A stretch of DNA of 64,000 bases, taken from NCBI RefSeq assembly GCF_000764555.1, contig NZ_CP009574.1, forward strand, positions 1,860,001 through 1,924,000, read 5' to 3'. The DNA comes from Candidatus Francisella endociliophora. GTDB lineage: Bacteria; Pseudomonadota; Gammaproteobacteria; Francisellales; Francisellaceae. Shown here one piece after another: positions 22,158 to 30,000 of the stretch; positions within the stretch are counted from its first letter, which is position 1; each line of letters begins with the position of its first letter. Below the pieces are notes generated by a model. The model did no database searches. It had not been told where the DNA came from and saw only the letters and a list, made by a program, of their open reading frames with translations. The position numbers were made by a program, and so were the translations under genes.

Positions 22158-23825
22158 GTGAAAAAGAAAATTTTAACGTCAGTATTATTAGTAAGTCTAG
22201 TTGGATCAGCATTTGCAACTAAGCCAATTATGCACTTACAGAAGTTGCGGGAACAGAATAAGAATTTAGAGGCTGGAAATAATTTTATTAGTCCTGGTAG
22301 TGGCTACTCAAGTGATGCTCAAACACTAGGGCAGCAGATATGTTTTGCATTTACAGATACTGATAAGTCTGCAGGTGAGGCTGTTTTTGATTTAGATAGT
22401 GTTTATTCTTTTAAAGAAATTGAGAATAAATTTGCAGCGGGAGCTAGTGCGAGTGCTGGTATAGGAGCGTTTGGTGGCGGGTTTGCGATAGATTATCTTA
22501 AAGCTATGAAAGACACTGATCTTAGTTATTCACTAAACTATTTTAATTATGCAACAAATAAAGTGCGTGTAAATTTAGATTTATCTGAAGGAGGGTTAAC
22601 TCCAATAGGAGATACTCTATATAATAATGTTTTCGATAAGTTTGGTGTTTCGTGTGGTAATGAAATAATTACAGCATATCAAACAGGTGCAATGTTACTG
22701 TTTGGAATAAATCTTAAGTTCCATAATCATTCAGACCTAGAGACGTTTAAAGCTAAAGCCCATGCTAGCTTTGGTAATATATTTAATGCTTCAGGATATA
22801 TAGAAAAAATTGCTAGAGAAAATAATATAGATGGTAAAGTTTCCATTAGTGCATACCAAATTGGAGGTAAACCTGAAAGATTAGCTGAAATTCTAAGTAA
22901 AGATCCAGATAAAGGTGGTTATTATGCTCTAACTTGCTCAATGCAAAATATGGATCGTTGTATTAAAGCTGCTGAAGGTGTTCTTGATTATGCAGGTTCT
23001 AAAGAAACTCATGCAACAGACGGTTTTTCTAAGCAATACGACTTATCAAAAGATGAAAATTTAGAGCCATTTGGTATAGCATTTGCTGACACTATGGATA
23101 TCGAGCTAATAGGTCTAGATGAGCCAGACACTCTTGTGACTCCTCAAGTTAAAGAAGCTAGGAAAAAACTAGAAAATGATCTTAAGGAAAATGAATATTA
23201 TAAAGAGCATTTAGGTGCAATCATAAATGGTTATCCAGTAAAACTAGATGATCAATACAAAGAAAAACTTGAGGATCTATACACTAAGGCTGATGATAAT
23301 GTAAATACGCTAACTAATCCTGTGAGTGGAGGTATTCAATGCTTTACTAAACCATATAAATGTATTTCTGTTGCTCAAGATTTAGAAAGTAAATTAAAGC
23401 CAATTACTGATGAAGAGATTACAGATTCACTAGAATCAATTAAATATAATATTAAATCTAATTCTAATAGATGGTTGCCGGGACTATTTGTTCCAAATGG
23501 ACTTCGTGGTTCTAATATTGTTAATTATGAGTATATACAAGATACTTCGTTAGGGTTTCCTAATGCTTGGCGCTATACGTATCCTAAGATTCATATATCG
23601 GGTGATACTCTTAGCTTCGATGCTATGGGGAATCCTATGGATGATAAAGGTAGGTGGCAAAATAATGACAAAACTACTTTTAAAGGAACTTTAATATCTA
23701 ATAATACCTATAAAGGACCATTTAAGTGGAGAACTATAGGAGATACTATAAATGTACAAACATTGATTAACCCATACTACTTCACACCATATAATTCAGA
23801 TATGGATAAAAATTCAGATAAGTAA
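22158..23825 (+). CDS. Secreted protein with MACPF-like signature, candidate pore-forming protein
   Basis: A GTG start at 22158 is preferred because GGAGAGG sits just before it; an in-frame ATG at 22146 would overlap that site. The resulting 555-residue protein begins with a signal peptide (KKKILTSVLLVSLVGSAFA). Residues about 95-110 are rich in Ala/Gly/Ser (GASASAGIGAFGGGFA). YNNVFDKFG near 155, followed by NEIITAYQTGAML, resembles the MACPF signature in which a Tyr precedes an FG[T]H-type turn. ISAYQIGGKPERL near 231 resembles the conserved Gly-Gly region after the first helix cluster. The canonical T-H is absent, so this is a hypothesis from pattern only. The last 150 residues, with WLPGLFVPNGLRG, may be a separate C-terminal domain. 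No secretion partner is adjacent. Confidence 0.4.
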   Translation: MKKKILTSVLLVSLVGSAFATKPIMHLQKLREQNKNLEAGNNFISPGSGYSSDAQTLGQQICFAFTDTDKSAGEAVFDLDSVYSFKEIENKFAAGASASAGIGAFGGGFAIDYLKAMKDTDLSYSLNYFNYATNKVRVNLDLSEGGLTPIGDTLYNNVFDKFGVSCGNEIITAYQTGAMLLFGINLKFHNHSDLETFKAKAHASFGNIFNASGYIEKIARENNIDGKVSISAYQIGGKPERLAEILSKDPDKGGYYALTCSMQNMDRCIKAAEGVLDYAGSKETHATDGFSKQYDLSKDENLEPFGIAFADTMDIELIGLDEPDTLVTPQVKEARKKLENDLKENEYYKEHLGAIINGYPVKLDDQYKEKLEDLYTKADDNVNTLTNPVSGGIQCFTKPYKCISVAQDLESKLKPITDEEITDSLESIKYNIKSNSNRWLPGLFVPNGLRGSNIVNYEYIQDTSLGFPNAWRYTYPKIHISGDTLSFDAMGNPMDDKGRWQNNDKTTFKGTLISNNTYKGPFKWRTIGDTINVQTLINPYYFTPYNSDMDKNSDK

Positions 23826-23835
23826 ATTATGGGAT

Positions 23836-23858
23836 ATTCTATAGTTTGACTATAGAAT
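23836..23858 (+). terminator. Hairpin after the MACPF-like gene
   Basis: A perfect 9-bp inverted repeat, ATTCTATAG and CTATAGAAT, encloses the loop TTTGA 11 bases after the stop codon. The stem is AT-rich and followed by CTAATTTG rather than a clean T run, so termination would be weak or bidirectional. Confidence 0.4.
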
Positions 23859-23922
23859 CTAATTTGATAGATTACAAAAATCTAATAAATCATTTATTCT
23901 TTTTCCTCTTTTTGCCAACTTT

Positions 23923-24108
23923 TTAATTTTGTGATTTCTTATACTCAATTATCTGAACAATAATTGCAATTAATGAAAATAAAAGGATTTGCCAAGAGAT
24001 ATAAGTAAGGTTGCAAATTAAATGATTTCCACGAGAACATTGTAAATAATAATATCGCTAATTTTATGAAAATAAAAATATCGTTTGCAATAAGTATAAT
24101 TTTTTCAT
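23923..24108 (-). pseudogene. Decayed copy of the small membrane protein gene
   Basis: Three bases after the orphan tail gene an ATG opens MKKLYLLQTIFLFS, matching the start MKKIFLFQSLCLVF of the intact membrane protein at 24224-24619. In-frame stops follow at 24064-24066 and 24058-24060. The same frame later encodes ISWQILLFSLIAIIVQ ending in EYKKSQN and a stop at 23923. That segment resembles the C-terminal segment ISQLLALLLLLLSVIM of the intact protein. Only about 180 of about 390 bases remain, so the middle has been deleted. This is visible by reading the frames, but the alignment of the second part is weak because both are simple hydrophobic helices. Confidence 0.55.
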
Positions 24109-24111
24109 AGC

Positions 24112-24240
24112 CTAACCCCATATTTTAGACATGACATAAGCGATTCCTTTCATACCTAAACCGACTCCTATAGCTATTGGATGGGGGATAAAACTTATTA
24201 CGGTTCCAGTTGCTGAAAAAACCTTATTCTTTATTAACAT
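24112..24240 (-). CDS. Short orphan copy of the pentapeptide-repeat protein's C-terminal tail (42 aa)
   Basis: A 42-codon frame contains ATGTVISFIPHPIAIGVGLG, clearly related to the last part of the 622-residue pentapeptide-repeat protein (TTGTVVAMIPHPLARGVGLG). About 14 of 20 residues are identical. Its ATG lies inside the end of the intact membrane-protein gene, with a 17-base overlap in another frame. It may be translated by coupling, or it may be an untranslated remnant of a duplicated gene 3' end. It is followed after 3 bases by the decayed membrane-protein copy, repeating the order seen in the intact pair. Confidence 0.5.
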   Translation of the reverse strand: MLIKNKVFSATGTVISFIPHPIAIGVGLGMKGIAYVMSKIWG

Positions 24241-24619
24241 AATTTCTAATCCTTACAAGTATCATAATTACTGATAATAATAATAATAATAATGCTAGCA
24301 ATTGAGATATTGATACCTGGTAATATCCATCTACTACTAAATCAAATAAATACCTTGGCATTTCATAAAATTTCAAACCTACAAAGTTACTAAATGAGTA
24401 AATAGAATATATTGAATATATAAAACTTATAATGACAGATATAAAATATTTTCTAATAGAAAAATATATATTTATAAGTAAAACTAAAAGAATAAGTATT
24501 GGTATAAGATCAAAGTATATAAGATCGTTTAAAAATATAAGTTTATATATAAATACATATACAAAACTAAATAAAAGGAAAACTAGACATAAAGACTGAA
24601 ATAGAAATATTTTTTTCAT
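24224..24619 (-). CDS. Small hydrophobic membrane protein, possible partner of the pentapeptide-repeat protein
   Basis: The 131-residue protein is very hydrophobic, with about four membrane segments (about 4-28, 34-53, 57-77 and 103-123) and a short basic C-terminus. I recognise no family. It starts 6 bases after the stop of the 622-residue protein, and the GGATAA that overlaps that stop serves as its ribosome-binding site, so translation is almost certainly coupled. The size, position and tight coupling are what one sees for immunity or anchoring partners of larger proteins, but nothing in the sequence proves this. A decayed second copy lies just downstream. Confidence 0.7.
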   Translation of the reverse strand: MKKIFLFQSLCLVFLLFSFVYVFIYKLIFLNDLIYFDLIPILILLVLLINIYFSIRKYFISVIISFIYSIYSIYSFSNFVGLKFYEMPRYLFDLVVDGYYQVSISQLLALLLLLLSVIMILVRIRNYVNKE

Positions 24620-24625
24620 AAAACT

Positions 24626-26494
24626 TTATCCTTCTGGAATTAATCTTGACCCTATCTTTAAACCTAATCCTACGCCTCTCGCTAAAGGATGAGGAATCAT
24701 AGCGACTACAGTACCTGTTGTTGATATTACAAATTTCAAATTTGTTGCTATACCTTCCAAGAAATTATTACTAGTTTTTTCAGCTTCTTGATTATTCTTC
24801 ATGAAAGTCAAGCTAATATCTATAGTCAAAGAACTTGAAGAAATAAATCTTTTATCTATAGCAATATCATCGTTATTTTTTGTGATACTACCTGTTATAG
24901 TATAATTCTTACCATCAAAAAAGAATATTTCTGGTTTAAATGTGTAATTCCCAAATTTCCATCCTATAGAGATTTGTTTATTCTTAATATCTAATGATGT
25001 AATCACGTCTACAATAGCAGCATTATCATGATTTTGATCTTTAGGAGCTTTACCATAGTCGTTATGTATCCATTTTTGGATCTCTTCTGATACAGAGTTT
25101 TCTATAGATACTTTCTTTTGCTCTAAAGTTACATTTGATATAGGGCTTTCTGTATCTGTAACTGTCATATCTCCAGATAGTGACATAGTACCAAAGTATC
25201 TATAACCATTTGATACACTTGCTACTGTAGCCTTTGGTGTATTTATCTCTGCCTTAGTACTTGGATAACCTAGCTTAACATCCTTATCCGTTAGCTGCCT
25301 TATCTGAGCTTGAGAAGTCTTCTTAAGTTGTCCTTCATCAAAATTCTCTGGTAATCTCGCATAAGCATAAATTAGTTTATCTAAGGTACAATTTTGTATA
25401 GAACTACCAACTATAAAATCTGTACCTGTACAATTAGCTTGTGCTAAATCACAATCTGCAAACCTACAATTTGAAAATAGTCCTGTAGCAAAGTTATCTC
25501 CAATTCCATTAACTCCTGTGAAATCAGTGTCGTGCATTTCCACCTTGCTAAAGTCATTGCTTAATGTTTGCGAGTTTTGTAACTCACTATCTTTCCATTC
25601 ACTATCACCAAAGTTACATTGTTGGATATTCTCATTATACAAAGTAGTTTTGTATATACTATTACCATTAGCAAAGCCAACCTTTAACCAAGCATTGTTT
25701 GTGAAATCACTATTCTGTATTTGAGTACCAAAGAATGTCGTTTTAAGAAGTGAACTATCTACAAGTGTAACTGAGTCAATTAGAACTCCACTAAACTGAC
25801 TTTTATTAAATTCACTTTTTGAAAATTTCGTATTTAGTATCGTGTTTTTAAACCATAGTTCAGTATTAAAGATACATTCATTAAATGTACAATCATATAG
25901 ATCAGAGGTATGAAATTGTGTACTAAAGAAACTACATTTATCAAATGTGCAATTCTTAAACTCTACTTTTTTAATATCTGTTTTACCAAATTCAGCATTT
26001 GTAAAAGTACAGTTCTCAAACTCTAAATGTCCTATACCAGCAGAAGCAAAATTGTTATTTACAAATTTACAATTTTTATATTTACCACCATGCAGTTTAG
26101 CTCGATTAAACTTAGCATTTGTAAAGTCTGTACCTTCTTTAAAAGTATTAGCTACTATAGCACTTCCTTGAGCATCTAAACCTGTAAAGTCAGTATCACT
26201 ATGCTCTATAGAGTCTACTGATCGATCTTGCCAGTTTTTATTTAGATTTTTAATTTCATCATGGATTAGATCATAGGCTGGTTTAGTCCAAATCTTAGTA
26301 TAAGGCAAAGAATTTATACTATGTAAAACAACTGGTTCATCAAGCCATCTCTCAACTTCATCTACATCTTGAGGCACGCCTACCCATTCAGGTTCAGGTC
26401 CATACTCACCTTCATGGTCTATCTCTTGAACAGTCGGAGTATTAGCTACATAGTCATCTAATGGCCGTTTTTTCTTTTTCTTATCATCTGACAC
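24626..26494 (-). CDS. Pentapeptide-repeat protein with distinct C-terminal domain
   Basis: The 622-residue protein starts at a GTG with AGG about 10 bases before it. It has no signal peptide; the N-terminus is a lysine run (MSDDKKKKKRP). Residues about 95-370 hold degenerate pentapeptide repeats of the A(D/N)F type (for example TDFTNAKFNRAKL, FENCTFTNAEF and YDCTFNECIF), predicted to form a right-handed quadrilateral beta-helix. Residues about 420-585 form a separate beta-rich domain (FGTMSLSGDMTVTD, IGWKFGNYTF). The end is a Gly-rich hydrophobic tail, TGTVVAMIPHPLARGVGLGLK. That tail is duplicated downstream. Pentapeptide modules occur in DNA-gyrase mimics and in secreted effectors; the role here is unknown. 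The gene is followed directly by a coupled small membrane protein gene. Confidence 0.75.
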   Translation of the reverse strand: MSDDKKKKKRPLDDYVANTPTVQEIDHEGEYGPEPEWVGVPQDVDEVERWLDEPVVLHSINSLPYTKIWTKPAYDLIHDEIKNLNKNWQDRSVDSIEHSDTDFTGLDAQGSAIVANTFKEGTDFTNAKFNRAKLHGGKYKNCKFVNNNFASAGIGHLEFENCTFTNAEFGKTDIKKVEFKNCTFDKCSFFSTQFHTSDLYDCTFNECIFNTELWFKNTILNTKFSKSEFNKSQFSGVLIDSVTLVDSSLLKTTFFGTQIQNSDFTNNAWLKVGFANGNSIYKTTLYNENIQQCNFGDSEWKDSELQNSQTLSNDFSKVEMHDTDFTGVNGIGDNFATGLFSNCRFADCDLAQANCTGTDFIVGSSIQNCTLDKLIYAYARLPENFDEGQLKKTSQAQIRQLTDKDVKLGYPSTKAEINTPKATVASVSNGYRYFGTMSLSGDMTVTDTESPISNVTLEQKKVSIENSVSEEIQKWIHNDYGKAPKDQNHDNAAIVDVITSLDIKNKQISIGWKFGNYTFKPEIFFFDGKNYTITGSITKNNDDIAIDKRFISSSSLTIDISLTFMKNNQEAEKTSNNFLEGIATNLKFVISTTGTVVAMIPHPLARGVGLGLKIGSRLIPEG

Positions 26495-26585
26495 GACAAG
26501 TACCTAGTTAATAACATAAAACAAAAGTATATAAGTTAAAATTTATCTAACTATATCCAAAATTGCAAAGGTTTAGTATTAGGTT

Positions 26586-27008
26586 TTACCTAAAAAACAA
26601 ATCCAGAGATTTTACCAAATCACTATCTTGCTTTCTCCACTCTAGAACTATATTAAAATATAATATTCCCATAGCATCTTTAAGTTTACTACTATTGTTA
26701 CCATTTTTTCTAAGGTAAAAATGAGCAATTGCTAACGCTGGATTTAGATGTTTGTAATAAACAAATCTTTTAGTTTGATTATTAATAGTTTCTTTATAAA
26801 GCAAAGCAGTTTTAACCGCTTTTATCTCATTAATTACACTATCTACATCTTTGATATCAGCATATTCAAATATATTATCTAACTCGATAAACAAACTATT
26901 TTGTTTATCTTCTTTGATAATATAAGTATCGACTGATAAAGCATAGTTAGGATCATCTATCGAACAACTAGCATAACTAGTTGATAGGTTGATTTGCTTA
27001 TATAACAT
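26586..27008 (-). CDS. Uncharacterised 140-residue protein
   Basis: I do not recognise a family. The protein is soluble, mixed alpha/beta, with no signal peptide or membrane segment. The middle part (about 40-75, FIELDNIFEYADIKDVDSVINEIKAV) looks helical and acidic, and FVYYKHLNPALAIAHFYLRKN lies near 82-102. AGAGG is well placed 9 bases before the ATG. It lies 91 bases upstream of the pentapeptide-repeat gene on the same strand, so it may belong to the same transcript and could be a chaperone or adaptor, but this is only positional inference. The upstream side is occupied by a palindromic repeat element. Confidence 0.6.
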   Translation of the reverse strand: MLYKQINLSTSYASCSIDDPNYALSVDTYIIKEDKQNSLFIELDNIFEYADIKDVDSVINEIKAVKTALLYKETINNQTKRFVYYKHLNPALAIAHFYLRKNGNNSSKLKDAMGILYFNIVLEWRKQDSDLVKSLDLFFR

Positions 27009-27040
27009 AAGTTATACCTCTTGTTGTTTTTACCAAAATA

Positions 27041-27249
27041 ATCGGGTGGTTGGTAACTAGCAACAAGCCTAGTAGTGAGTATTTACCATAGAGGCTATTG
27101 TATTTCTCACTCCACCCGATCAAACAACGAGGCTTAATCAAGGTGTCATGGGAAAACAAAAGGACAGCTATAGATACAGCTATCCCTATTCTTTCCATGG
27201 ATACACTTTTAGTTGTATCACACTACTTGTTGTTGGGTTACCACACCCG
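27041..27249. repeat. MITE-like palindromic element with imperfect terminal inverted repeats
   Basis: The ends 27043-27067 and 27226-27249 are imperfect inverted repeats of about 24 bases; both begin CGGGTG when read inward and share TGGTAAC and CAACAAG blocks. Inside are further inverted repeats. ATCGGGTGG (27041-27049) pairs with CCACCCGAT (27112-27120), AGTGAG with CTCACT, and, on the minus strand, GATACA with TGTATC and GGATAGCT with AGCTGTCC. The last sits inside a longer CATGG...CCCATG arm. The segment is richer in G+C than its surroundings. It encodes no convincing protein and has no obvious target-site duplication. It may be a non-autonomous mobile repeat or a structured RNA. It fills most of the 388-base gap between the 140-residue gene and deoD; the remainder is plain AT-rich sequence. 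Confidence 0.6.
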
Positions 27250-27396
27250 TACAATCAAAGAATATGCTTTTTAATGAGGTTTGTAAAGTTTGGATAGTTA
27301 AATTAGTTTGAGAATTTAACAGCTAGAAAAATAATATTTATACCTAAATTATGCTAATATAGCTTTCAAGAGATTTATAATATAAAAGGAAATAAT

Positions 27397-28119
27397 ATGG
27401 CACTACCTACTCCTCATATAGAAACAGAAAGTAAAGAACAATTTGCTAAGACAGTAATCATGCCTGGCGATCCTTTGAGAGCTAAGTTTATTGCTGAAAA
27501 TTATTTAGAAAATATTGAAAGAGTTAATGCTGTAAGAAATATGTTTGCTTACACAGGAACTTATAATGGTAAAAAAGTAAGTGTCATGGGCTCCGGTATG
27601 GGTATGCCAAGTATGGGTATATATGCTTATGAACTTTTTAATGACTATGATGTTGAAAATATTATCAGAGTTGGTTCAGCAGGCTCATATACAGCAGACT
27701 TAGCAGTTTATGATGTAGTACTTGTTGAAGATACTTATGGTGAGTCTGATTATGTTGAGATAGTTACTGGTGAAAAAACTCGTACTATTAAACCAAGTTC
27801 AAAGCTTAATGAAGAGCTTGTTGAGTCTGCAAAAAGACAGCAGATTGAACTGAAAAAAGCTAAAGCCCATTGTACTGATGTTTTTTATAGAAAGAATTTT
27901 GATGATTGGAAAACTATAAGTAAAGAACATGGTTGTGATCTTGTAGAGATGGAAACAGCGGCATTGTTTGCTACAGCTAAGCTTTTAGGTAAAAATGCCT
28001 CAGCAGTTGTAACTATATCTGATTGTTTTGTTACAGGTGAGTCAACTACATCTCAGCAACGTGAGCAGTCTTTTACAAACATGATGGAAGTTGCTCTAGG
28101 AACTTTGGTAGAAAATTAA
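27397..28119 (+). CDS. deoD: Purine-nucleoside phosphorylase (DeoD type)
   Basis: The 240-residue protein matches the hexameric bacterial enzyme. MPGDPLRAKFIA (about 23-34) is the phosphate-binding start, VMGSGMGMPSMGIY the signature region, and VEMETAALFATA the nucleoside-binding region with the conserved Glu. Ser-Asp in TISDCFVTGE supplies the catalytic Asp. It splits purine nucleosides with phosphate into base and ribose-1-phosphate. AAAGGAAA precedes the ATG. It is convergent with a POT transporter gene, with a gap of 7 bases. It forms a salvage set with cdd and the UshA-like nucleotidase. Confidence 0.95.
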   Translation: MALPTPHIETESKEQFAKTVIMPGDPLRAKFIAENYLENIERVNAVRNMFAYTGTYNGKKVSVMGSGMGMPSMGIYAYELFNDYDVENIIRVGSAGSYTADLAVYDVVLVEDTYGESDYVEIVTGEKTRTIKPSSKLNEELVESAKRQQIELKKAKAHCTDVFYRKNFDDWKTISKEHGCDLVEMETAALFATAKLLGKNASAVVTISDCFVTGESTTSQQREQSFTNMMEVALGTLVEN

Positions 28120-28126
28120 TAATATT

Positions 28127-29566
28127 CTAAAATACTTTTCTTTGTCTAAATTTATATATAAAAGTTATTCCTAACCAAATTATAATTATTCCAATAAGTG
28201 TTATTGAAACTTGTGAGAAAAGATCAAAAAATAATCTTGCTTGCTCATGTAAATCTTTAACTTTTGAGATATCTTGAGTAGCTGCAAGTTGTGCTAATCT
28301 AGAAGAGCTAAGCTCAGCAATGCTACTTGTATAAAGTGTATATAGTGCCGCCATAAATCCAGCATATTTAGCACCACCAGCTTTTGTGATATTTGATAGT
28401 GCTACAGGGTTAATAAATATTTCAGCGACACCAAGTATCGCTATAGCAATACCTGCCCAAACTATAGAGCTCTTTCCAGTTGTTGTTGCTAGATAAGCTG
28501 CAAATGCAAGAGTAGTAAAAGATATAAATTGAAGCGTGAAACCAAATGTAAATCTAATCATTTGTTTATATCCTTTTGCAGGATTGTTTTTTTGCCATTG
28601 CATAGATATTAGGGTACCTAATACTATAATTGCTATAGGATTTACACATATTAGTACAGAGGCAGGGATATTTATACCAAATAAGTGTGAGTCGATATTT
28701 CTATCTAAAAACACCTCTATAGCTGTAAATATCATGTCATCAAATATCCAAAACAATATAGCAAAAATCATAAATAGAACAGCAAATAGAAGCTTTGATC
28801 GATATTGCGTGTTTTTGAAAATTAAGCCGATAAAAGCAAGAGTGGCAAATACAGTAACAATTCCAACAACATATGTTTCATAATCGTTTTGGATTGTATA
28901 TACACATCCTACTATAACAAGGAAGCTTGCTAGAGCAATAAATAGATTTTTAAATAATCTAAGAGTGTAGTTGCTATTTGTGGGAGTAATGTTTGGTATA
29001 TGTTTGCTTCCATATAGAAATATGAGTATTCCAATAAACATGCCTATACCTGCTATTGAGAAACCATATTCCCAACCTAAATAATACGCGGCATAGCCAC
29101 AAGCAATAGGAGCCAAAGCTCCGCCCATATTTCCACCGATATATAGAATCACAAAACCACTATCTCGTTTAGGATGATCTTCAGGATAGATTTGGTTTAC
29201 CAAACAGGCAATATTACTCTCAAAATAACCAAAACCACATATTATAAATGCAAGTGCAATATAGAACATATCTTGAGCATCATAGCCTAAAATTAGATGT
29301 CCACATGTCATTAAGCCTGCACCAAGTATTAAAGCATTACGAAATCCAATCAGCTTATCAGCAATTATACCTCCAAGTAGCGGTGCTAAATAAGCAAGGG
29401 CAGTAAAGGCGCCATATATCGCGTATGAGCGATGGTCAGTAAATTTTAGTTGATTAACAAGATATAAAACAAAAATAGCTCTCATTCCATAAAAACTGAA
29501 ATATTCCCAAAAATATAATGCACTTGTATACCAAATACCTTTTGGATGTTTATTGGTTAGTTCCAT
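28127..29566 (-). CDS. POT-family peptide transporter
   Basis: The 479-residue protein has about 12-14 hydrophobic segments. The N-terminal signature YFWEYFSFYGMRAIFVLYL corresponds to the POT ExxERFxYYG motif, with YFSFYG in place of RFxYYG. GGIIADKLIGFRNALILGA is MFS motif A, and FVILYIGGNMGGALAPIACGY is the POT-specific loop. It should import short peptides with protons. Its start follows the DciA-like gene by 2 bases, and that gene's stop region supplies AAGGAATAA as ribosome-binding site, so it is the last gene of an LPP20-DciA-POT operon. Confidence 0.85.
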   Translation of the reverse strand: MELTNKHPKGIWYTSALYFWEYFSFYGMRAIFVLYLVNQLKFTDHRSYAIYGAFTALAYLAPLLGGIIADKLIGFRNALILGAGLMTCGHLILGYDAQDMFYIALAFIICGFGYFESNIACLVNQIYPEDHPKRDSGFVILYIGGNMGGALAPIACGYAAYYLGWEYGFSIAGIGMFIGILIFLYGSKHIPNITPTNSNYTLRLFKNLFIALASFLVIVGCVYTIQNDYETYVVGIVTVFATLAFIGLIFKNTQYRSKLLFAVLFMIFAILFWIFDDMIFTAIEVFLDRNIDSHLFGINIPASVLICVNPIAIIVLGTLISMQWQKNNPAKGYKQMIRFTFGFTLQFISFTTLAFAAYLATTTGKSSIVWAGIAIAILGVAEIFINPVALSNITKAGGAKYAGFMAALYTLYTSSIAELSSSRLAQLAATQDISKVKDLHEQARLFFDLFSQVSITLIGIIIIWLGITFIYKFRQRKVF

Positions 29567-29568
29567 AG

Positions 29569-30000
29569 TTATTCCTTACAGATCTCTTTTTTTATTTCGT
29601 TTAGCGCTTGTTTTGCTAATTTAGTATCACTAACTTTTTGAGGTTTTTTAGTTTGAGTTTTATAGTCGATTATAATTTCTATCTTTTCTAGTTTAGAAAA
29701 AAGCCTGCTTTGTCTTAGTTTGCTGACAAATTGACTTTGTAGCTCTTTGAATTTTGTTTTTAATATCTCTTTATCGCTTTGTACTATAATTTTTTTTGGC
29801 GAATAGAATACTACGTGAGTATCACATAAGTATGGTAAATTGAATTTTTGTAATTCTTTATTAGCAACTTCAATAGTAGTACTTAGATGAGATGCTTTGC
29901 TAATTAATTCCTTATAAGCATAAGTTGAGTTAGTTATTTTTTTTCTAGTGCGATGATTATTTATACTAGATGCTTTTTCTGGATGGATTTTTATACTCAT
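29569..30000 (-). CDS. DUF721/DciA-like protein
   Basis: The 143-residue protein has a basic N-terminus followed by a region (about 28-110) resembling the DUF721 fold: a helix of the ISKASHLSTTIEVANKELQKF kind, then THVVFYSPKKIIVQSDKE, a helix KFKELQSQFVSKLRQS and the strand KLEKIEIIIDYK. DciA proteins load or assist the replicative helicase DnaB in bacteria lacking DnaC, and DUF721 genes often lie close to secA, as here. Similarity is by pattern and context, so moderate confidence. It overlaps the LPP20 stop by one base (TAATG) and is 2 bases from the POT gene. Confidence 0.6.
   Translation of the reverse strand: MSIKIHPEKASSINNHRTRKKITNSTYAYKELISKASHLSTTIEVANKELQKFNLPYLCDTHVVFYSPKKIIVQSDKEILKTKFKELQSQFVSKLRQSRLFSKLEKIEIIIDYKTQTKKPQKVSDTKLAKQALNEIKKEICKE

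Noticed and set aside
24112-24240. Reading the orphan tail as the true C-terminus of the 131-residue membrane protein by frameshift
   Set aside because: The membrane protein ends with its own stop in frame and the tail matches the end of the pentapeptide-repeat protein instead, in the same order relative to the next gene.
25518-26171. Two open frames on the plus strand opposite the pentapeptide-repeat gene
   Set aside because: They are antisense shadows of the regular repeat codons. The minus-strand frame is long, has a recognisable repeat structure and a coupled neighbour.
26998-27198. 66-codon minus-strand frame that could encode a small hydrophobic protein
   Set aside because: It runs through the palindromic element at 27041-27249, overlaps the start of the 140-residue gene and has no ribosome-binding site. 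Its codons reflect the inverted repeats rather than coding constraint.
27041-27249. Known structural RNA (RNase P, SRP, 6S, tmRNA)
   Set aside because: None of the conserved sequence blocks of these RNAs is present and the size and folding differ.
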